A DNA stretch of 64,000 nucleotides from Rhizoctonia solani (Eukaryota > Basidiomycota > Agaricomycetes > Cantharellales > Ceratobasidiaceae), in assembly GCF_016906535.1 (NCBI RefSeq), contig NC_057370.1, forward strand, positions 372,001 through 436,000, in the 5' to 3' direction. Positions 34,760 to 47,244 of the stretch are shown here, one piece after another. The notes beneath the pieces are model-generated. The model did no database searches. It was not told where the DNA came from and saw only the letters and a list, made by a program, of their open reading frames with translations. A program made the translations under genes and the position numbers. The stretch's first letter is position 1, and each line of letters starts with the position of its first letter.

Positions 34760-36950
34760 TTGCGTCAAATGCAGTCAAAGGGGTCACGGGATCAAACAGT
34801 GCCCCAACGGCTGGAAAGCCACCGTCAAAGAGGCCGCCAAGATTGGGGAAGTCAAATTGGAAAAAGAGTAAGGCCAAGAGCTACTGTCAAGCCCTTGGTC
34901 TTGAATATAGAAACACCTGTATCTGTCTCTGAGTTTGTAAACATTGCTATGGACTCAAATAAAAAACCACTCCTCTTTTTAGACATGATACTGCGTGACT
35001 ATCCAACAGACCCCATCAAAACCCTTATCAACTCTGGTGCTACCTCCAATTTTATATCACCTTCTTTAGTAGAAAAATTAAAAATTCCAAAAACCCAGCT
35101 TGAAAATCCACAAGTTGTGAGAATGCTAGATGGTACAATATCCCAAACTGGTTGCATATGGCACCAGGTTCAACTTGCAGTTTTGGCCAACGGCCACTGA
35201 CACACAATCCCTTTCCTAGTCTGCCCAATAGGCAGCACCTTGGCTATACTTGGTATGACATGGCTTACAAACAAATCCCCTTTGATCAATTGGCAACAGG
35301 GTTTAATCACTTTCCCTGAACAAGTTCAGATTGCCTCCAAAGAAGAAGCCAATTCAGACCCCCTTGCAAACCTCCCCACACAATACCACAAATTTGCAAA
35401 AGTGTTTGGGGAAGAGGAGTTCAAAGTACTTCCTCCGCATAGGGAATACAACATTGCTATTGATCTTGTCCCAGATGCCAAACTTACCCCTGGACCAATA
35501 TGGCATGACCAACGCAAAATCCAAAGCGCTCAAGCAACATATTGACAAGGAGCTAGCCACGGGCAAAATCCGCCCCAGCACCTCATCCGCTGGCACCCCG
35601 GTCATGTTTGTCAAAAAGGTGGATGGATCATTAAGACTAGTTGTGGATTATAGGAAGCTGAATGACGTCACCCACAAGAACGTCTATCCTCTTCCCAGGC
35701 AGGATGACCTTATGGCCAAATTACAGAATGCCAAGCTGTTCACAAAGCTGGATTTGCAATGGGGCTACAACAATGTGCGCATCAAGGAAGGCAATGAATG
35801 GAAAACCGCCTTTAGGACCAAATACGGCCTTTTTGAGTACTTAGTCATGCCTTTTGGTCTTACCAATGCCCCGGCGGCTTTTCAACACTTCATGAACAAC
35901 CTATTCCAGGATTTAATTGACGTCACAGTGGTAATTTACTTGGATGATATCTTAATTTTCTCAGAAGACCCCAAGAAACACCCAGAACATGTGAGGGAAG
36001 TCCTCTTGCGGCTAATGAAAAATCAGCTGTTCTGCAAATTATCTGAGTGCCACTTCCACCTCACTACAGTCAATTATCTTGGCATTGTCATATCCCCAGC
36101 AGGCTTCTCTATGGATCAGAAGAAGACCAAGGTGGTCACATCATGGCCCCAACCCAAAACGGTCAAACAGGTCCAGGCCTTTTTGGGTTTTGTCAATTAC
36201 CTTTGGCAATTCATCCCCAATTTCAGTTCAGTAGCACGTCCCCTCCACAACCTCACCAAGAAGGAAACCCTATGGTTGTGGGGCACGCCAGAAGAACAAG
36301 CATTCCAGGAACTCAAGGCATTGGTAACTAAGGCACCAGTCCTCATCCACTCCAACCCAGATCTCCCCTATTACCTTGAAACAGATGCATCAGGGGTAGC
36401 AATGGGGGCCATACTCAGTCAAAGAGGATCAGATAACCGGTTACATCCAATTGCCTACATGTCCAAATCCTTCTCAGGCGCCAAGGCAAATTATGATACC
36501 CACAACAAGGAACTCCTAGCCATCATCAAGGCCCTGGAGGAATGGCAAATATTCTTAGAAGCAACAGACAAACCAATCCAGGTTTTCACAGATCACAGAA
36601 ATCTGGAATATTGGATGCAAGCCAGAACCTTCAACCAGAGACACGCCAGATGGCGCATCTTCCTGAGCAATTTCAATTTCAAAATCCATTATTGCCCAGG
36701 AAAGCAATCAGGGAAACCAGATGCCTTGTCAAGAAGAGCGGACTATGTAGAAGCTACCCAGGAACCGGAAGTCATGTTACCAGCCAAGGTATTTGCCAAC
36801 ACATCAGAAGCAGAACTTGAGATAGTCACAGATATCCAAGCCAAGCTCAGGGAGGATCCATCACTTGAGTCCATCATCAAATTCCTCACAGAAGACACAG
36901 AAGACGCCCCCATGTCAATCCAAAAAGCCTATAAAGACTACAACTGGGAG
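34760..36950 (+). pseudogene. pol: Chromovirus 2 pol, truncated before integrase
   Basis: Starts overlapping gag in another frame. Protease reads LINSGATSNF (Asn codon 35030-35032). A TGA at 35198-35200 and a two-base loss near 35503 (GPI-YGMTD in the relative) break the frame. RT keeps YLDD, RNase H is present (YLETDASGVAMGAIL), and the protein ends at YKDYNWE, where the relative goes on with EELLWYRGK into integrase. At 36951 the 1.5 kb LTR starts. Confidence 0.9.
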
Positions 36951-38473
36951 TGTTATGGATATGACATTTCTTCTTTAATCTGTACTTATTTTATTAATTT
37001 CACTAGTAATCCTACAGTAAACAAATGAGATAAAGATGCGAACTAAGGTTTTCAAGGTCCCTCTATCCAATAGTGACCTTTACAAAACCTACAAAGCTCA
37101 GGAATACCCTTAATATGCAATGCCTTTTGCATATATGCTGTTTTCTCACTCATTTAAATATATATAAATTCAGCTGAGTAGATAAACAGTAACAAGTAAT
37201 ATTTCTCTTGTTTGTAGTATTTATTATTCAAGATTCTATCTTGTGGCTACACACAGAAATATTCAGGGTCCCCCCTGTTGCATAGACAAGTGCTCCGGCG
37301 CTTAATCAGCCCTTAAGCGCCAACGCACTAAATGCGCCTTTTCTCCATCACCCGGGCATCCCACACTGCCAAATCGCTTGCGCTTAGGTGCGCCTGTTTG
37401 TGCGCTCCAGAACGCTGGGTCAAACTCCCAAAACGGACAACATTTGGCAGAGTTATGCCCCATTTACTGTAAGTACCCAATGCAGAGGTACCCTACCTTT
37501 GGGACTGTTTACTCCAAGGATGAAACACTTAGCCTTGGGACATCTAAGGACCCACACAGGTAAATACTGCCTTGGGGCAAACATTGCCTTGGGGCAAATA
37601 TTAGGAACTGTTGTTTGTTTACTATGTACCAAAGTATTGGCTCCCTCAAGTGTTTCAGTTGCCACATGTACCTCCTGTACCCCCTCTTGGTATCAATCAT
37701 GTATATACTTGTTTGTGCACCTTCTCAGGGTATAAAAGGACCCTGTTAAGACGCTTCTAATGCATCCATTTATCCACTCTTATATATTGACATATACACA
37801 CAAGCCTTTAACAGCTTATCTGCGCATTTACTTTAGTGATTGACTCACTGTAAATAGCATAGGAGGTTATTTGGCGCACTAAGACCATAGGCCAGTCCCA
37901 ACAGACACAGGGTAACCTATTAGTGTACTTACTGCAACCCTGTGCCCCTTGACTGTCACAGTAGTTGAGTTCAACATTGAGTATAGTGCAACAATACTGT
38001 AAGGATTGTTGTGATTGAGTGAAAGTGTTTCAATCTGCCATACCCCCTATCTTGTAGATAGCTTTATCTACAATATCTCATAAATCCTAGATATATTTTA
38101 GGTAAACCCCATAAGTCTTAAGTCTTACTTAAGCATATATAAGTCCTATACTCATTAGGCAAATCCTATAAATCCTGTACATTAGTCAGGTAACCCTCTT
38201 ACTTAAGGTACTATCCCAGAGACCTTAAGTATACATACCCTTAGTCACTTAGGCTTAAGTAACATTAGTCTAAGGTACTATACATAACCAACCACCTGCA
38301 CTTGATAGTTGGTAGACTATTTGTTAGGAGTTGTTATTCCTGATCACCTAGCCTATATTGTGCATATATTCTGTGCATATATTCTGATTCATTATACTAG
38401 TTCTTAGTTATTCCCATATACATTTTGTATATAGTAATTCTTTCTTACTCCTGTACTTACACAACTCTTAACA
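36951..38473 (+). mobile_element. 1.5 kb LTR, copy 2, between two different Gypsy fragments
   Basis: 1523 bp, TGTTATGG...CTTAACA. Left neighbour is chromovirus 2 pol, right neighbour is the inside of a Gypsy LTR. Flanking five bases differ (GGGAG and GCACT). This fits recombination between two 1.5 kb LTRs at different sites, with loss of what lay between. Confidence 0.85.
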
Positions 38474-39555
38474 GCACTCACCAGTAGTATCCTGGACACC
38501 ACACCTCCAGGCCTAAGGCCCCCACCATTGTCTCTATGTCGTACACCACAGTAATGTGGGTACACGCTAGTGGAGGCGGGCACTTGAGGCCGTACTACTA
38601 CAAGCTTATGTAATCAAACTAACTAACTAAGGCTATCCTACTACCGCTTAAGGCGGTCTACTGGTTCTATACTACTGCGGGGGGGCCTTAGGCCTGGGAG
38701 GTGTGGTGAGTAAAGTAGAGGGGTTACTACTGATGACTAAGGGGGCCGGCTACTTAGCTGGCTGGGTGTCCTCCTCAATGAGTATGAGACGAGGTAAAAT
38801 CAACTTGGTGGTTCCAAGCGATTTCCCTGCTGTATATATAGAGAGAGGCACACTATTTACATGGTCTGTGCGCGTGTGAAAAGAAGTACGTATAACAAAT
38901 GAGAATTGTGCTGTGGGCTGCGCGGAAGCGTGGATTTCTCCTAAGCGCCCTTGGCACGGCATCTCGGCGCGGCATCTCGGCATAATAAGCGCCGAGATCA
39001 CGTGACTGAAAAACAACAGATATTGGGTCCGTAAAAAATAGTAAAAATATTAGAAAAAAGAGGCAATTCCAATGGTATATGTAAGGGGGTTGTAACACTC
39101 TAGATAGTGTACTCCTGCCTTAAGCAGTTCTCAGTAGCTAGCCTAGTTAGATTAGTCAGCAGTGATTTGTAGCAGTATGGCTGTAAGCACCCAACCACTA
39201 GCGTGTAACCCACCTTACAGTGCAGTTACAACATTGTAAAATCAATTTCTTGTAGGCTTGATCCACACCAAGAGGACTCCCTGTACTAGCACTAGGGAAA
39301 TCACATGATAGGGGCCGCCTTGGGGATATAATAATCAAAAATCCACCACCCCCACATAGTACCAATTTGCTATACGGCAGACAAGCTCTGATTGCCTGTG
39401 TACCATGTGTTTTGCTGGAACACAGTAGTTAGCAACATTAGTCAGCTGAAACACCTGCTTGTAGAAAACCTGCTTATATCACAATTGCCAGATCTGCTGA
39501 TTTGTTGTAGGGACTATCCAACAATAGGTGCTTGACACAAAGGTTTAGCGCCCAC
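38474..39555 (+). mobile_element. Fragment of another Gypsy element: 3' part of an LTR plus leader
   Basis: 38474-38536 and 39103-39233 match the 3' half of the chromovirus 2 type LTR (CCTCCAGGCCTAAGGCCCCC; ends GTTACAACA). 39234-39555 matches the leader after that LTR, including the priming-site-like TTGTAAAATCAA. A solo LTR sits inside. Confidence 0.75.
38537..39097 (-). mobile_element. Solo LTR, chromovirus 3 family
   Basis: 561 bp like the LTRs of chromovirus 3, with a perfect target duplication CTCTA (38532-38536 and 39098-39102), inserted in the LTR fragment of another element. Confidence 0.9.
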
Positions 39556-40135
39556 TGTCCTAGACATCCTTAAGGGTGTTGAGGCAGTTGGCACTTGTAG
39601 CTGTATGTAACTAAGTAAGAACTGCATAAGGTGGTGGAGGTACTACCTACAACAACTAACTATCTAAGTACAACAACCAAGGCTGTAAGGGCAGTGGCAA
39701 TCTAAGTATCTATGATGAGGAAGTTGCTTCAGGCAACAAGTGCTGGTAGGACTTAGTAGTTACTGGCCTTAAGGGCCTTGTATAGTGTGGAGATGCAACA
39801 GGAGGCAATCAACCTGGGTGTTACCATGGTTGGCTGGCCTCCTTATATCTTACAGAGAGTACTAATTACAAATACAGTGTGTGTGGGAAAGGAAGCAGTC
39901 CATATCAAATAAGAACCCCATTCTGCAGTTGGCCTTACTCATGCATACATGTCACTGATGTGTCATAGTGATGTCATCAAGTGGAGGTGGCTATGTAGCT
40001 GAGTAAGTGCAGGTGGGGATGTGGCTTAGCACTAAGCATATGATATAAGCGCCAAAATCACGTGATTAAGAAACTAGTCCAATTGCCTTGGTTTAAATTT
40101 GAGAAAATGGGAATAAATTCCCTGGTATTGAGTGT
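39556..40135 (+). mobile_element. TGTCCTAGACA-family LTR, 3' end missing
   Basis: Starts TGTCCTAGACATCC and can be followed to GGTATTGAGTGTGTA; the terminal CTACAACA is replaced by unrelated sequence. A C/A homopolymer tract (about 40204-40226) follows and marks the end of the repeat island. Confidence 0.75.
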
Positions 40136-40401
40136 GTATGGCCAACCTGGAAAGCTTGTATTTCCCAGCAAGCATGAATCATCCTCTGAATCCACATTTT
40201 TAGCCCCCCCCCCCAAAAAAAAAAAACCTGGCCCTATGTTTGACTTGGGATTTTTGGTGGATATAGTCATTTCTCACACATTCAACTAATAAGTGCCCAC
40301 ATATAATTGTATTGTATTGATGATACCGCTGCAGCATACGATAAAGTCTACCTCACGACATCACCACCCAAACCAGCTTCGTACTCGTAGGTTCTAGCCT
40401 A

Positions 40402-42540
40402 CTAGTTGACTTTTCCGAGGCCAGCGTTGGACGTAACATAAGATGGAACCTGGGCAGGATCCATGATCGAGGCAGTCTTTACCGTCGACTAGCAGTAAAC
40501 AGATTAGCATAATTCGCATGATGAACTCGTGGTGTAACTCACCGCAGTGAAAGAGCTCAGAATGCCGCTGTTGGCCGTATTGGTGAGGCTACCCGACCCG
40601 CCCGCCCTTGAAGCGCTAATTTAGTAGTAAGAAGTGGAATTTGAGTGAGGATCCACTCACAATGTGTTTGACACGCAGTTTCGGCCCAGAGAGCCAGAGC
40701 ATTGGGAGTTCATGGACGAGGATGTGGGTGCGAATGCAGCTCCCTTTGTGCTTCCGGTGGACGGTGTCTTGACCTGCATATCAACCAGAGCTTAGTTCAA
40801 GCCTCGCCACTATGAAAAATACTAAATACCTTGTTGAAGTAGTTGCCCTCAATCAAGATCTTGGATCCGGTATCGGCATCGATTGCATGGCCAGTGATGT
40901 CGTTGAAGTAGCTTAGTTATCACTTATCTTAGCACCAATCGACTGACACATGAGGAGCAAAACCTACTTGTTGTACATGTGCAAGGTCACTGTCCCATGA
41001 AAGATGGTCAACATGCAACGTCATATCTTTATACACATGGACTTGATACTTACGAGTGTATCCGTTAGTACCTCCAATATGGGGCCCACGGCCACTATGA
41101 ACATTGACTCAGTACGCTTATCGATTGGATTCTGATGCTATCATACTTACGCGGTGAAATACATGCTAGACGCGACTATGTTAATATTCATCTTTCGCCA
41201 GTATTTGAGGTACTTACTAGTTACGAGCAAAAGTGATTTGGTCTCCATTGCCAGCGAACAATAGAGCCCAGTAATGATGTTCTAATGAAACGCGGAAAGC
41301 TCTTAGCGGCCGGTAGATACATGTGATAGACGTAACTTACGATCACATCCAGTTCTGTATTTGAGGAGGGATCAAAAAGTGTCAAACGACCTTGTGTTCT
41401 CAGCTCATAGTATGAGTACTTACGACCAGGTACTGTATTAGTTAGATGTCAGCCTTAAGCTACAGCCGTATTGGAAAATGCTACTCACGATTGACCATCA
41501 AAGTAGTTGTTAGAGATAGTGACTTGCTTTGCGGCACCGAAGCCCTACATAATGGAAGTAAGTCCATCAATCATGCGATAGTAGAGCTGACGTGTAGCTT
41601 ACGGTAGCGATAAACTGGCGACCAACGTTCTTGAACTAGAAATCGCCATTATAAATGTTTGTGAATCAGGACAAGAAGAGTATGAGGGATGAAGGAACGT
41701 ACGTAGTTGTGGTCGACCTAGATGTGAAATTATTGATCAGCCTCAATTTTAATCCAACTTGGAGGCTGAAGGTGCTCACCCAGACTTTGCTAGAGTTATC
41801 AATGTATAGGGCATCACCTCCCCAAACGTATTGGGGATTGAGGTCCGAGATACGAATGTTTTGGATGATCACGTTGCTAACATTGCTCAGCGTCAAGCCC
41901 TTCCCTTTGCTAAAAAAGGAAAGTCAAGTAAGAGGGCTGATAAATCGAGGCAAAAGGATACACTTGCATCCATCCAGAGGTGCCTTTCCCAACAATCGTC
42001 TTGTTAGACTTCACTTTGATACCAGAGGTACCAGCCTTCTTGTAGGTAGCAGTAGTCTATCGGAGCGATGTAAACGCATGGGCGCAAGGATGATGAGATA
42101 TGTACTCACCGAAGCACTCGATCCACATCCACTTCCTGTGTCGAGAATGAGCTGAGGGTTTGGCGAGCAAGTCCACGACTTGCACATTTTCCCACTGATA
42201 TTCCCCTGCAATTAATTTCGATGAGTTAAATACCTACATTTGTATATGTAGTTAAGTGATCTGATAGAGCTTACCTCAGTATCGGTAAAGTCATACGTGC
42301 GATCCAACAGAATATTCCGGGTGACGTTATCCTCTAGCCTATAGCCACATGATGTCAGGTCATATCGTGTGCTAGTCTAAATGTAACTTACCAGCTCTTA
42401 AGTTGAGCAGCAGACGTAGGGATGGCCTGGGCAGCGCTGTTGCCTCCGGTGGTACCAGTCGCGTACCCGAAGGGGCTACCAACAGCCGCGACATTCTTCG
42501 CGGCAAGGAGGGCAATCGCCAAGGAGGTGAGGGAGATCAT
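40402..42540 (-). CDS. Secreted pectin lyase (polysaccharide lyase family 1), 18 exons
   Basis: Exons on minus: 42540-42392, 42338-42275, 42205-42110, 42056-41962, 41909-41780, 41717-41703, 41635-41603, 41544-41489, 41432-41424, 41354-41341, 41281-41218, 41165-41151, 41094-41054, 40989-40968, 40911-40830, 40773-40661, 40615-40543, 40488-40402. The sum is 1158 nt, 385 residues, with all phases closing. An N-terminal signal peptide ([19 protein letters not shown]) points to secretion. Family marks: [59 protein letters not shown] and GHAID. The VWGGDA and GRQ pattern is closer to pectin lyases, which cut methylated pectin by elimination, than to calcium-dependent pectate lyases. A cell-wall degrading enzyme of a plant-associated fungus. 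Several exons are tiny (9, 14, 15, 15, 22 nt). Confidence 0.92.
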
Positions 42541-42623
42541 ACTGAGTGAAAAAGATATGCAACCTGGTGGATTGAGTAAATGTGAAGAGAGAGATATGAA
42601 GAGGTGACACTCTCTTGCGGATG

Positions 42624-42632
42624 TTATATATT
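42624..42632 (-). promoter_or_regulatory. TATA-like box of the pectin lyase gene
   Basis: On minus the sequence ATATATAAC lies about 85-90 bases before the ATG at 42540. Confidence 0.45.
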
Positions 42633-45600
42633 CTTTGTGCTGTACGTATCGCAAAATGTTGCATTGCTGACCCGGTGCGAGATCGGGCACACTTTCCCTA
42701 GTTTCTTTTTTTCGCCTAGCACATGGTCCAGATATGGTCATGCAATTAGAACACTGGAGCACATGGTTCCTCGTGTGTACATCGAGGAGAAGAAGTTTCT
42801 GATTTTGAAGATGAAACAGGAAGTCAGGTGGGCCAGGGGATGCATCTGATTGGCTGCCCGTGATCAACCATACTTGCTTCAAACCTGCGTGACAGATTTC
42901 CAAATAAAGTGAATATGTGAATTTGAACTCAAGCTATGATACCCCGTGGTATGGTGAGACGAAAGCGCCATTGACGTCCAAGCAGAAAAGGATTTCGTTA
43001 CCAGAATAACATGAACAATGTGTGTGACTGCCGGAGTTGGTGGCATTTATAGACATACCGCCTTCATCCCAGTATGGTATCCTTGTGCTAGCAAAGACAT
43101 GCTCTCTCCAATGACAATTCAGATAACTCACTAGAAATTGTAATCAGTTTGAAAAGCCTCAGTCTGTTATTGATCTACAACAACGCGCGTGCGTGTCGGG
43201 CCACTATTCGAGCATGGCTTGGCACCGGTTGAGAAGCGTCCACGAACTCTCGTTTATCGAATCGGAAATTTGATTAGTCCGTTTCCACGCTCGGAAGTTA
43301 TCCGGAGCGCCAAGTCCAAGCTCTTAATCAAAACGCACCTGGCAACCTGCTTAATTGGATTCGGAGAAAAACATGTCTCGTTGATGAAATGAGGGCCAGA
43401 ACTTCCTTATTCTTCCTAATTGATAAACTGCGTTGGATTCATCCGTCATGTCGTAAAATTGGAAGAATGCCAAGCTGCGCATCCTATACAGATTGTCCTT
43501 TCTGGCTGAGATTTTAAGGAGATTTTAAGGCTTCGTAGAGGGATTGTTGAATTTGGGGCTCGACTCGAGCGTGACAAATATATGCACCTCTTTCTGGGAG
43601 AAACGTGTGTGATGGTGCACTTGCACTCTCTCAGGCCATGACTACCCCTGTTCAGACCTCGGAGAGCTTTTTCGCGGAGTATCTAAAAGGGTTACTTACC
43701 CCGGGCTTGAGACGAAATTGACTTTATGAAAAGGTAATTTGGAAACCGACCCGACGATCATATTGGTTTGCAACACCACATCGAGACTGGCAACCGCCCC
43801 CCTAATTTTACTATTCCAGTGATTTGTAACATGCAAACAATTGATGAAGAAGTTTCTCAGATTGCTACCTGAGTATCAGAACGCAGAAACCTATCCGAAC
43901 TCGTTATAATGCATTCAACAGGTCTTAAGAGTACTAAGTACTAGTCGTTCCGTGCTGACTTGATGAAATTACGACACCTACTGAGGGCCTCCACGGTCCC
44001 GTTTGCTTTGATATTATAATGCAGGTACTTGGATTTCCTACTTAGAAGTCGGTGGAGATGGCATGTCACATTCTACGAGACATAGTTCAGATAATTATGC
44101 CGTAGAGATACGCGCACCTTCAGTTAAGGAGTATATTGAATGATCACGTTATGGTCTTTTGAAAAATAGGGGTGTAGAAAATGTGCATATAAAAAGATGA
44201 ATTAAATTCCACATGGTCTTCAATGTGCACTGTTCCTTACGTAGGGCTATTTGCTTGAGTTTCTGGAAATGCAGGAGCCCAGGGTCGGGCGGAGATTTGC
44301 ATGTACATCCCTGGGGACACTTATGCATACATACCATCACACCCCCTTTTTGTATACTGTAGGCTCGCACTATTCGTGCGCCTTTATCTATCCCTCCTAC
44401 TACAGAGATACCTCACCCTTAGGGAGGGCGTTTGCCCCGGCCTTGCTTTATTCTATGCAATATCTATGCATTCTCTCATTGTAATTGTCTACAGTCTACG
44501 AACACACAGGGTCTGTGGATCGGAGCCCGCAGAGACGCAAGAACCCAGACTTATGTGTGGGTCGCGTAGGGCCCCAAGTACTTAGTAACATGATCATCAC
44601 TCGAGCTCATTCAACTAGACTTCCACAGTGCATTCGACACCTCATCGCGCTTTTGTTTCCCTCTTTTCCCACCCGCCTTCCCACCCGCTCGCTTCTACTC
44701 CCGTCTCGTGAGCCGTCATCCCCCCTAGAGCTTTCTCATCGTCCCTCCTCCACGCCCGACTATCGTCGGGCTTGGCCACCCACCCGCGAGTTCTGCTCGC
44801 GTCTCGGTGCCCCAGCTCTCGTCCGCGCACTCAGTGCCGGATACTCTACCCATGCTGGTATTTGACGATGGTCTTGTGCACACATATGTACATATCTACT
44901 TCTATGCTTATCTTACATCGATAAAAAACGCGAAGCCACCAGAGCCTAAGTTTCTTCCACAACACTTGTCGCGTCGGTGCACGAGCTCCACCCACATTAT
45001 ACAGACTCAAGACACACTTGGCCTTGGACCGGTACAGTGAGAGAGAGAGGGGGGGATAGATATGATACGATAAGTAGGAAACGACCTGGACCAGTGGACG
45101 AAGAGGAATGGGGGCCAGAGAGGCGGAACGCCGAACCGGGGTGCCACCGGGGCCGCGCCACCGAGCGAGCTGGGTGGGCGCCCAAACCAGGTCGAATACT
45201 AGTAGAAGGGGTGGGAGGGCGGGACTCACAGAAAAAGTGGAAAACGAGTGAATGATGCTGCGAGTGACGGCGCGCTCGCAGGATGTGGTATGGATAGAAA
45301 AAGGGACAAGAGGCGCAAGCGCCGAGTTATGGAATTAAACATGGATGGTAAACACAATACATGGGCGGATAGTGCCGAACTAAGTCCCTGGCCTGGGCGG
45401 CCCAGTATAAGTTTTGCGGCCTCCGTGGGCTCCGGTGAAAAACTCCACTTATTGGATCAAAACCACACGAAGGCATTGGCGCCGGTCGATTAACCATTTA
45501 TTAGATATGTGCTAGCACGACCGAAGGAGACTTGATGTAAAAATGCATATAACACAGCACTATAATTACACGTTTCCCGCTACAAAAAATAATTCTCCAT

Positions 45601-45634
45601 ATGCATTGATGCTCTTGGTTCAAAAAATGGGGTG
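42633..45634. other. 3 kb without clear gene; GC-rich part at 44.6-45.4 kb
   Basis: Between 44640 and 45250 open frames overlap on both strands, as expected for GC-rich low-complexity DNA (pyrimidine-rich 44650-44830; a GA run near 45039-45055). No motif, signal peptide or splice pattern convinced me. Confidence 0.4.
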
Positions 45635-47000
45635 TTACAATACTGCAGATGGTATATCGCCGCACGACCTATCGGACAAGTCGACCGTCGCTGGCGGGTC
45701 ATCATATTCCACCATCCACCCATCCCATCGATCCATTCCCCTTGTCGAACGCACCCACTTCACAGTTGGCGCTATCGACATTATTTCCTGCCGTGCCTCT
45801 GCATCATTTCCCTTCAGTCTCCCTCGGAACTCGGGCTTGTGCAATTTAAGCATTTGTAGTCGGAACAGGCCAGCCAACTTCTTGAACTCGTTTACGTCTA
45901 TCACACACTTTCTCATATATAGCCGACTCAGCTGTCCTAGCCCCTCATAGTTCTCGACTTCAGAGATTGGAGCCTCTAGTATCTGCAGATATTCCAACCC
46001 AAGCGTACGTATGTTCCCGGGCGACTTGGTCATCAACTCATCAACTGAAAGACGCTGGTCGAATAACGATCGACCAAGGATATACAAACTGGTTACATTC
46101 GTCCGCTCCAGAAATGCCGCAACCGTTGTACAGTACAGCGGCGCATTGAACTCTTGCTGCATCTGGAACGTGAACTGTAGTGGCTTTGTTCCGGGCGCGA
46201 GTAACGGAAGAACTACGTCGTATACATCGCGTGACATTTCGTCTAAGCTCAGTTCTTCCAGCTCGTTGAGAGGAACAGGTGCTAATCCGTTGATTTCGTC
46301 TTTGCCAATCACGATAATGTTAATGTGCAGTACGCGAAGCGCAGGAGAAGCTAGAAGCATGTCCCTAAGTTTGTCGACATGAATGTGGGGCTTACGACCG
46401 CGCTTTGATCGAGTGAACAAAAGGTGGAGTTTGACAAGGCCATGGTAGGCTGGACTGGACCAAGGAAAGAAATTGTTACTCAGGCGCAACGATGTGATGG
46501 GACGTAAGATTGAGTCTAGCAGCTGTTGCGATACACCGCATGACTCGGCTGTAGGAAGCTCCCAGTCGTCTGTTCCCTCGATACCAATTCCCTGTTGTGT
46601 GCGCCTACAGTGATTTGTAACACATAAACAATGCAGAATTCCGGGCGTGGCTTTTGAAATCGTAGTCTGGATTAGAGAAGTGAAGAAAGCAGTGTCGTCA
46701 GAGTAGTCATCTATCAATAACTCTCTTAGCCAAGGGGAAGTGAAATTAAAAAAGTCTTTCAGCTCATTGATATTTGGCAGGAAGGTGGTCTCATAATGGT
46801 ACAAGGCCAAACATAGTGAAATTTTTTGGTTTTGTGCCTGAGGAACAAACGCAGAAGCACAATCCAAGAAGGTTTGGGGGTGATCAACCAAGGGTCAAAA
46901 TGTTGAGAGATGACCACATAGCAAGAGTTGAGAGTACAATTTGACGCCATAGAGTGCAAACATGCAATAGGTTCTTGGGACATCCTAGCCTCATGATATT
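45635..47000 (-). pseudogene. F-box/LRR-like protein gene, 5' part lost and frame broken
   Basis: An open frame 46891-45635 (418 codons) has leucine-rich spacing typical of fungal F-box proteins (LVKLHLLF, LRVLHINIIV, LEELSLDEM, LSRLYMRK). Just upstream in another frame is LLHVCTLWRQIVLSTLAMW, which resembles the part after the F-box, so a frame break lies near 46895. The F-box itself is missing: upstream of about 47.0 kb the sequence becomes retroelement gag. F-box proteins pick targets for ubiquitin ligases. The gene looks dead, though the long open frame suggests recent damage. Confidence 0.6.
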
Positions 47001-47039
47001 TCTAATGCTGCAATCCCAGATTGCAGGCAAGTTGGCCTG

Positions 47040-47244
47040 TCTACAACACCCACACACTACACAAGAACTGCTCATAAGTCCTGATACAGGCATTTATTCC
47101 CCCAAGCCAACACTCCAAAAATGGTTAGGCCTGGATGACAAGGCCTGGGAGACCCCTTCCAACCTATCAGAATCACAATTGGTTACAACTCAGAGAAAGA
47201 AGAAGAACCAAGGCAAGAAATCAAGAAGGAGCCTTGCAGAGCAT
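47040..47244 (+). mobile_element. Fragment of Gypsy gag (chromovirus 2 type)
   Basis: Matches parts of the chromovirus 2 leader and gag (CTCATAAGTCCTG, GTTAGGCCTGGA, AAGAAGGAGCCTTGCA), with a deletion. Ends where the 1.5 kb LTR begins. The border to the F-box gene is uncertain. Confidence 0.65.

Larger units (their letters stand above)
26842..34871 (+). pseudogene. gag: Chromovirus 2 gag, split by two insertions
   Basis: Pieces 26842-26993, 27582-28509 and 34761-34871 join in frame once the solo LTR, chromovirus 3 and their duplicated target bases are removed. The protein starts MESEPSLGALLKA, has the capsid-like part (ATQWLDCMLLWVALHQDQF, YVTKFCNLMAELDW) and ends with the zinc knuckle CVKCSQRGHGIKQC, which spans the chromovirus 3 insertion site. 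Apart from the insertions the frame is open to the stop at 34869-34871. Confidence 0.85.
25760..36950 (+). mobile_element. Older Ty3/Gypsy chromovirus 2, nested and truncated
   Basis: The 5' LTR is 25760-26319, followed by a self-priming site, leader, gag from 26842, and pol up to 36950. Gag is split twice: by a solo LTR (26994-27576) and by chromovirus 3 (28510-34755). Pol stops inside the linker before integrase where a 1.5 kb LTR begins; integrase, chromodomain and 3' LTR are missing. Proteins are close relatives of chromovirus 3, so the two belong to one family in opposite orientation. Confidence 0.9.

Noticed and set aside
44640..45255. Overlapping open frames on both strands
   Set aside because: GC-rich low-complexity DNA yields them by chance; no splice pattern or family mark.
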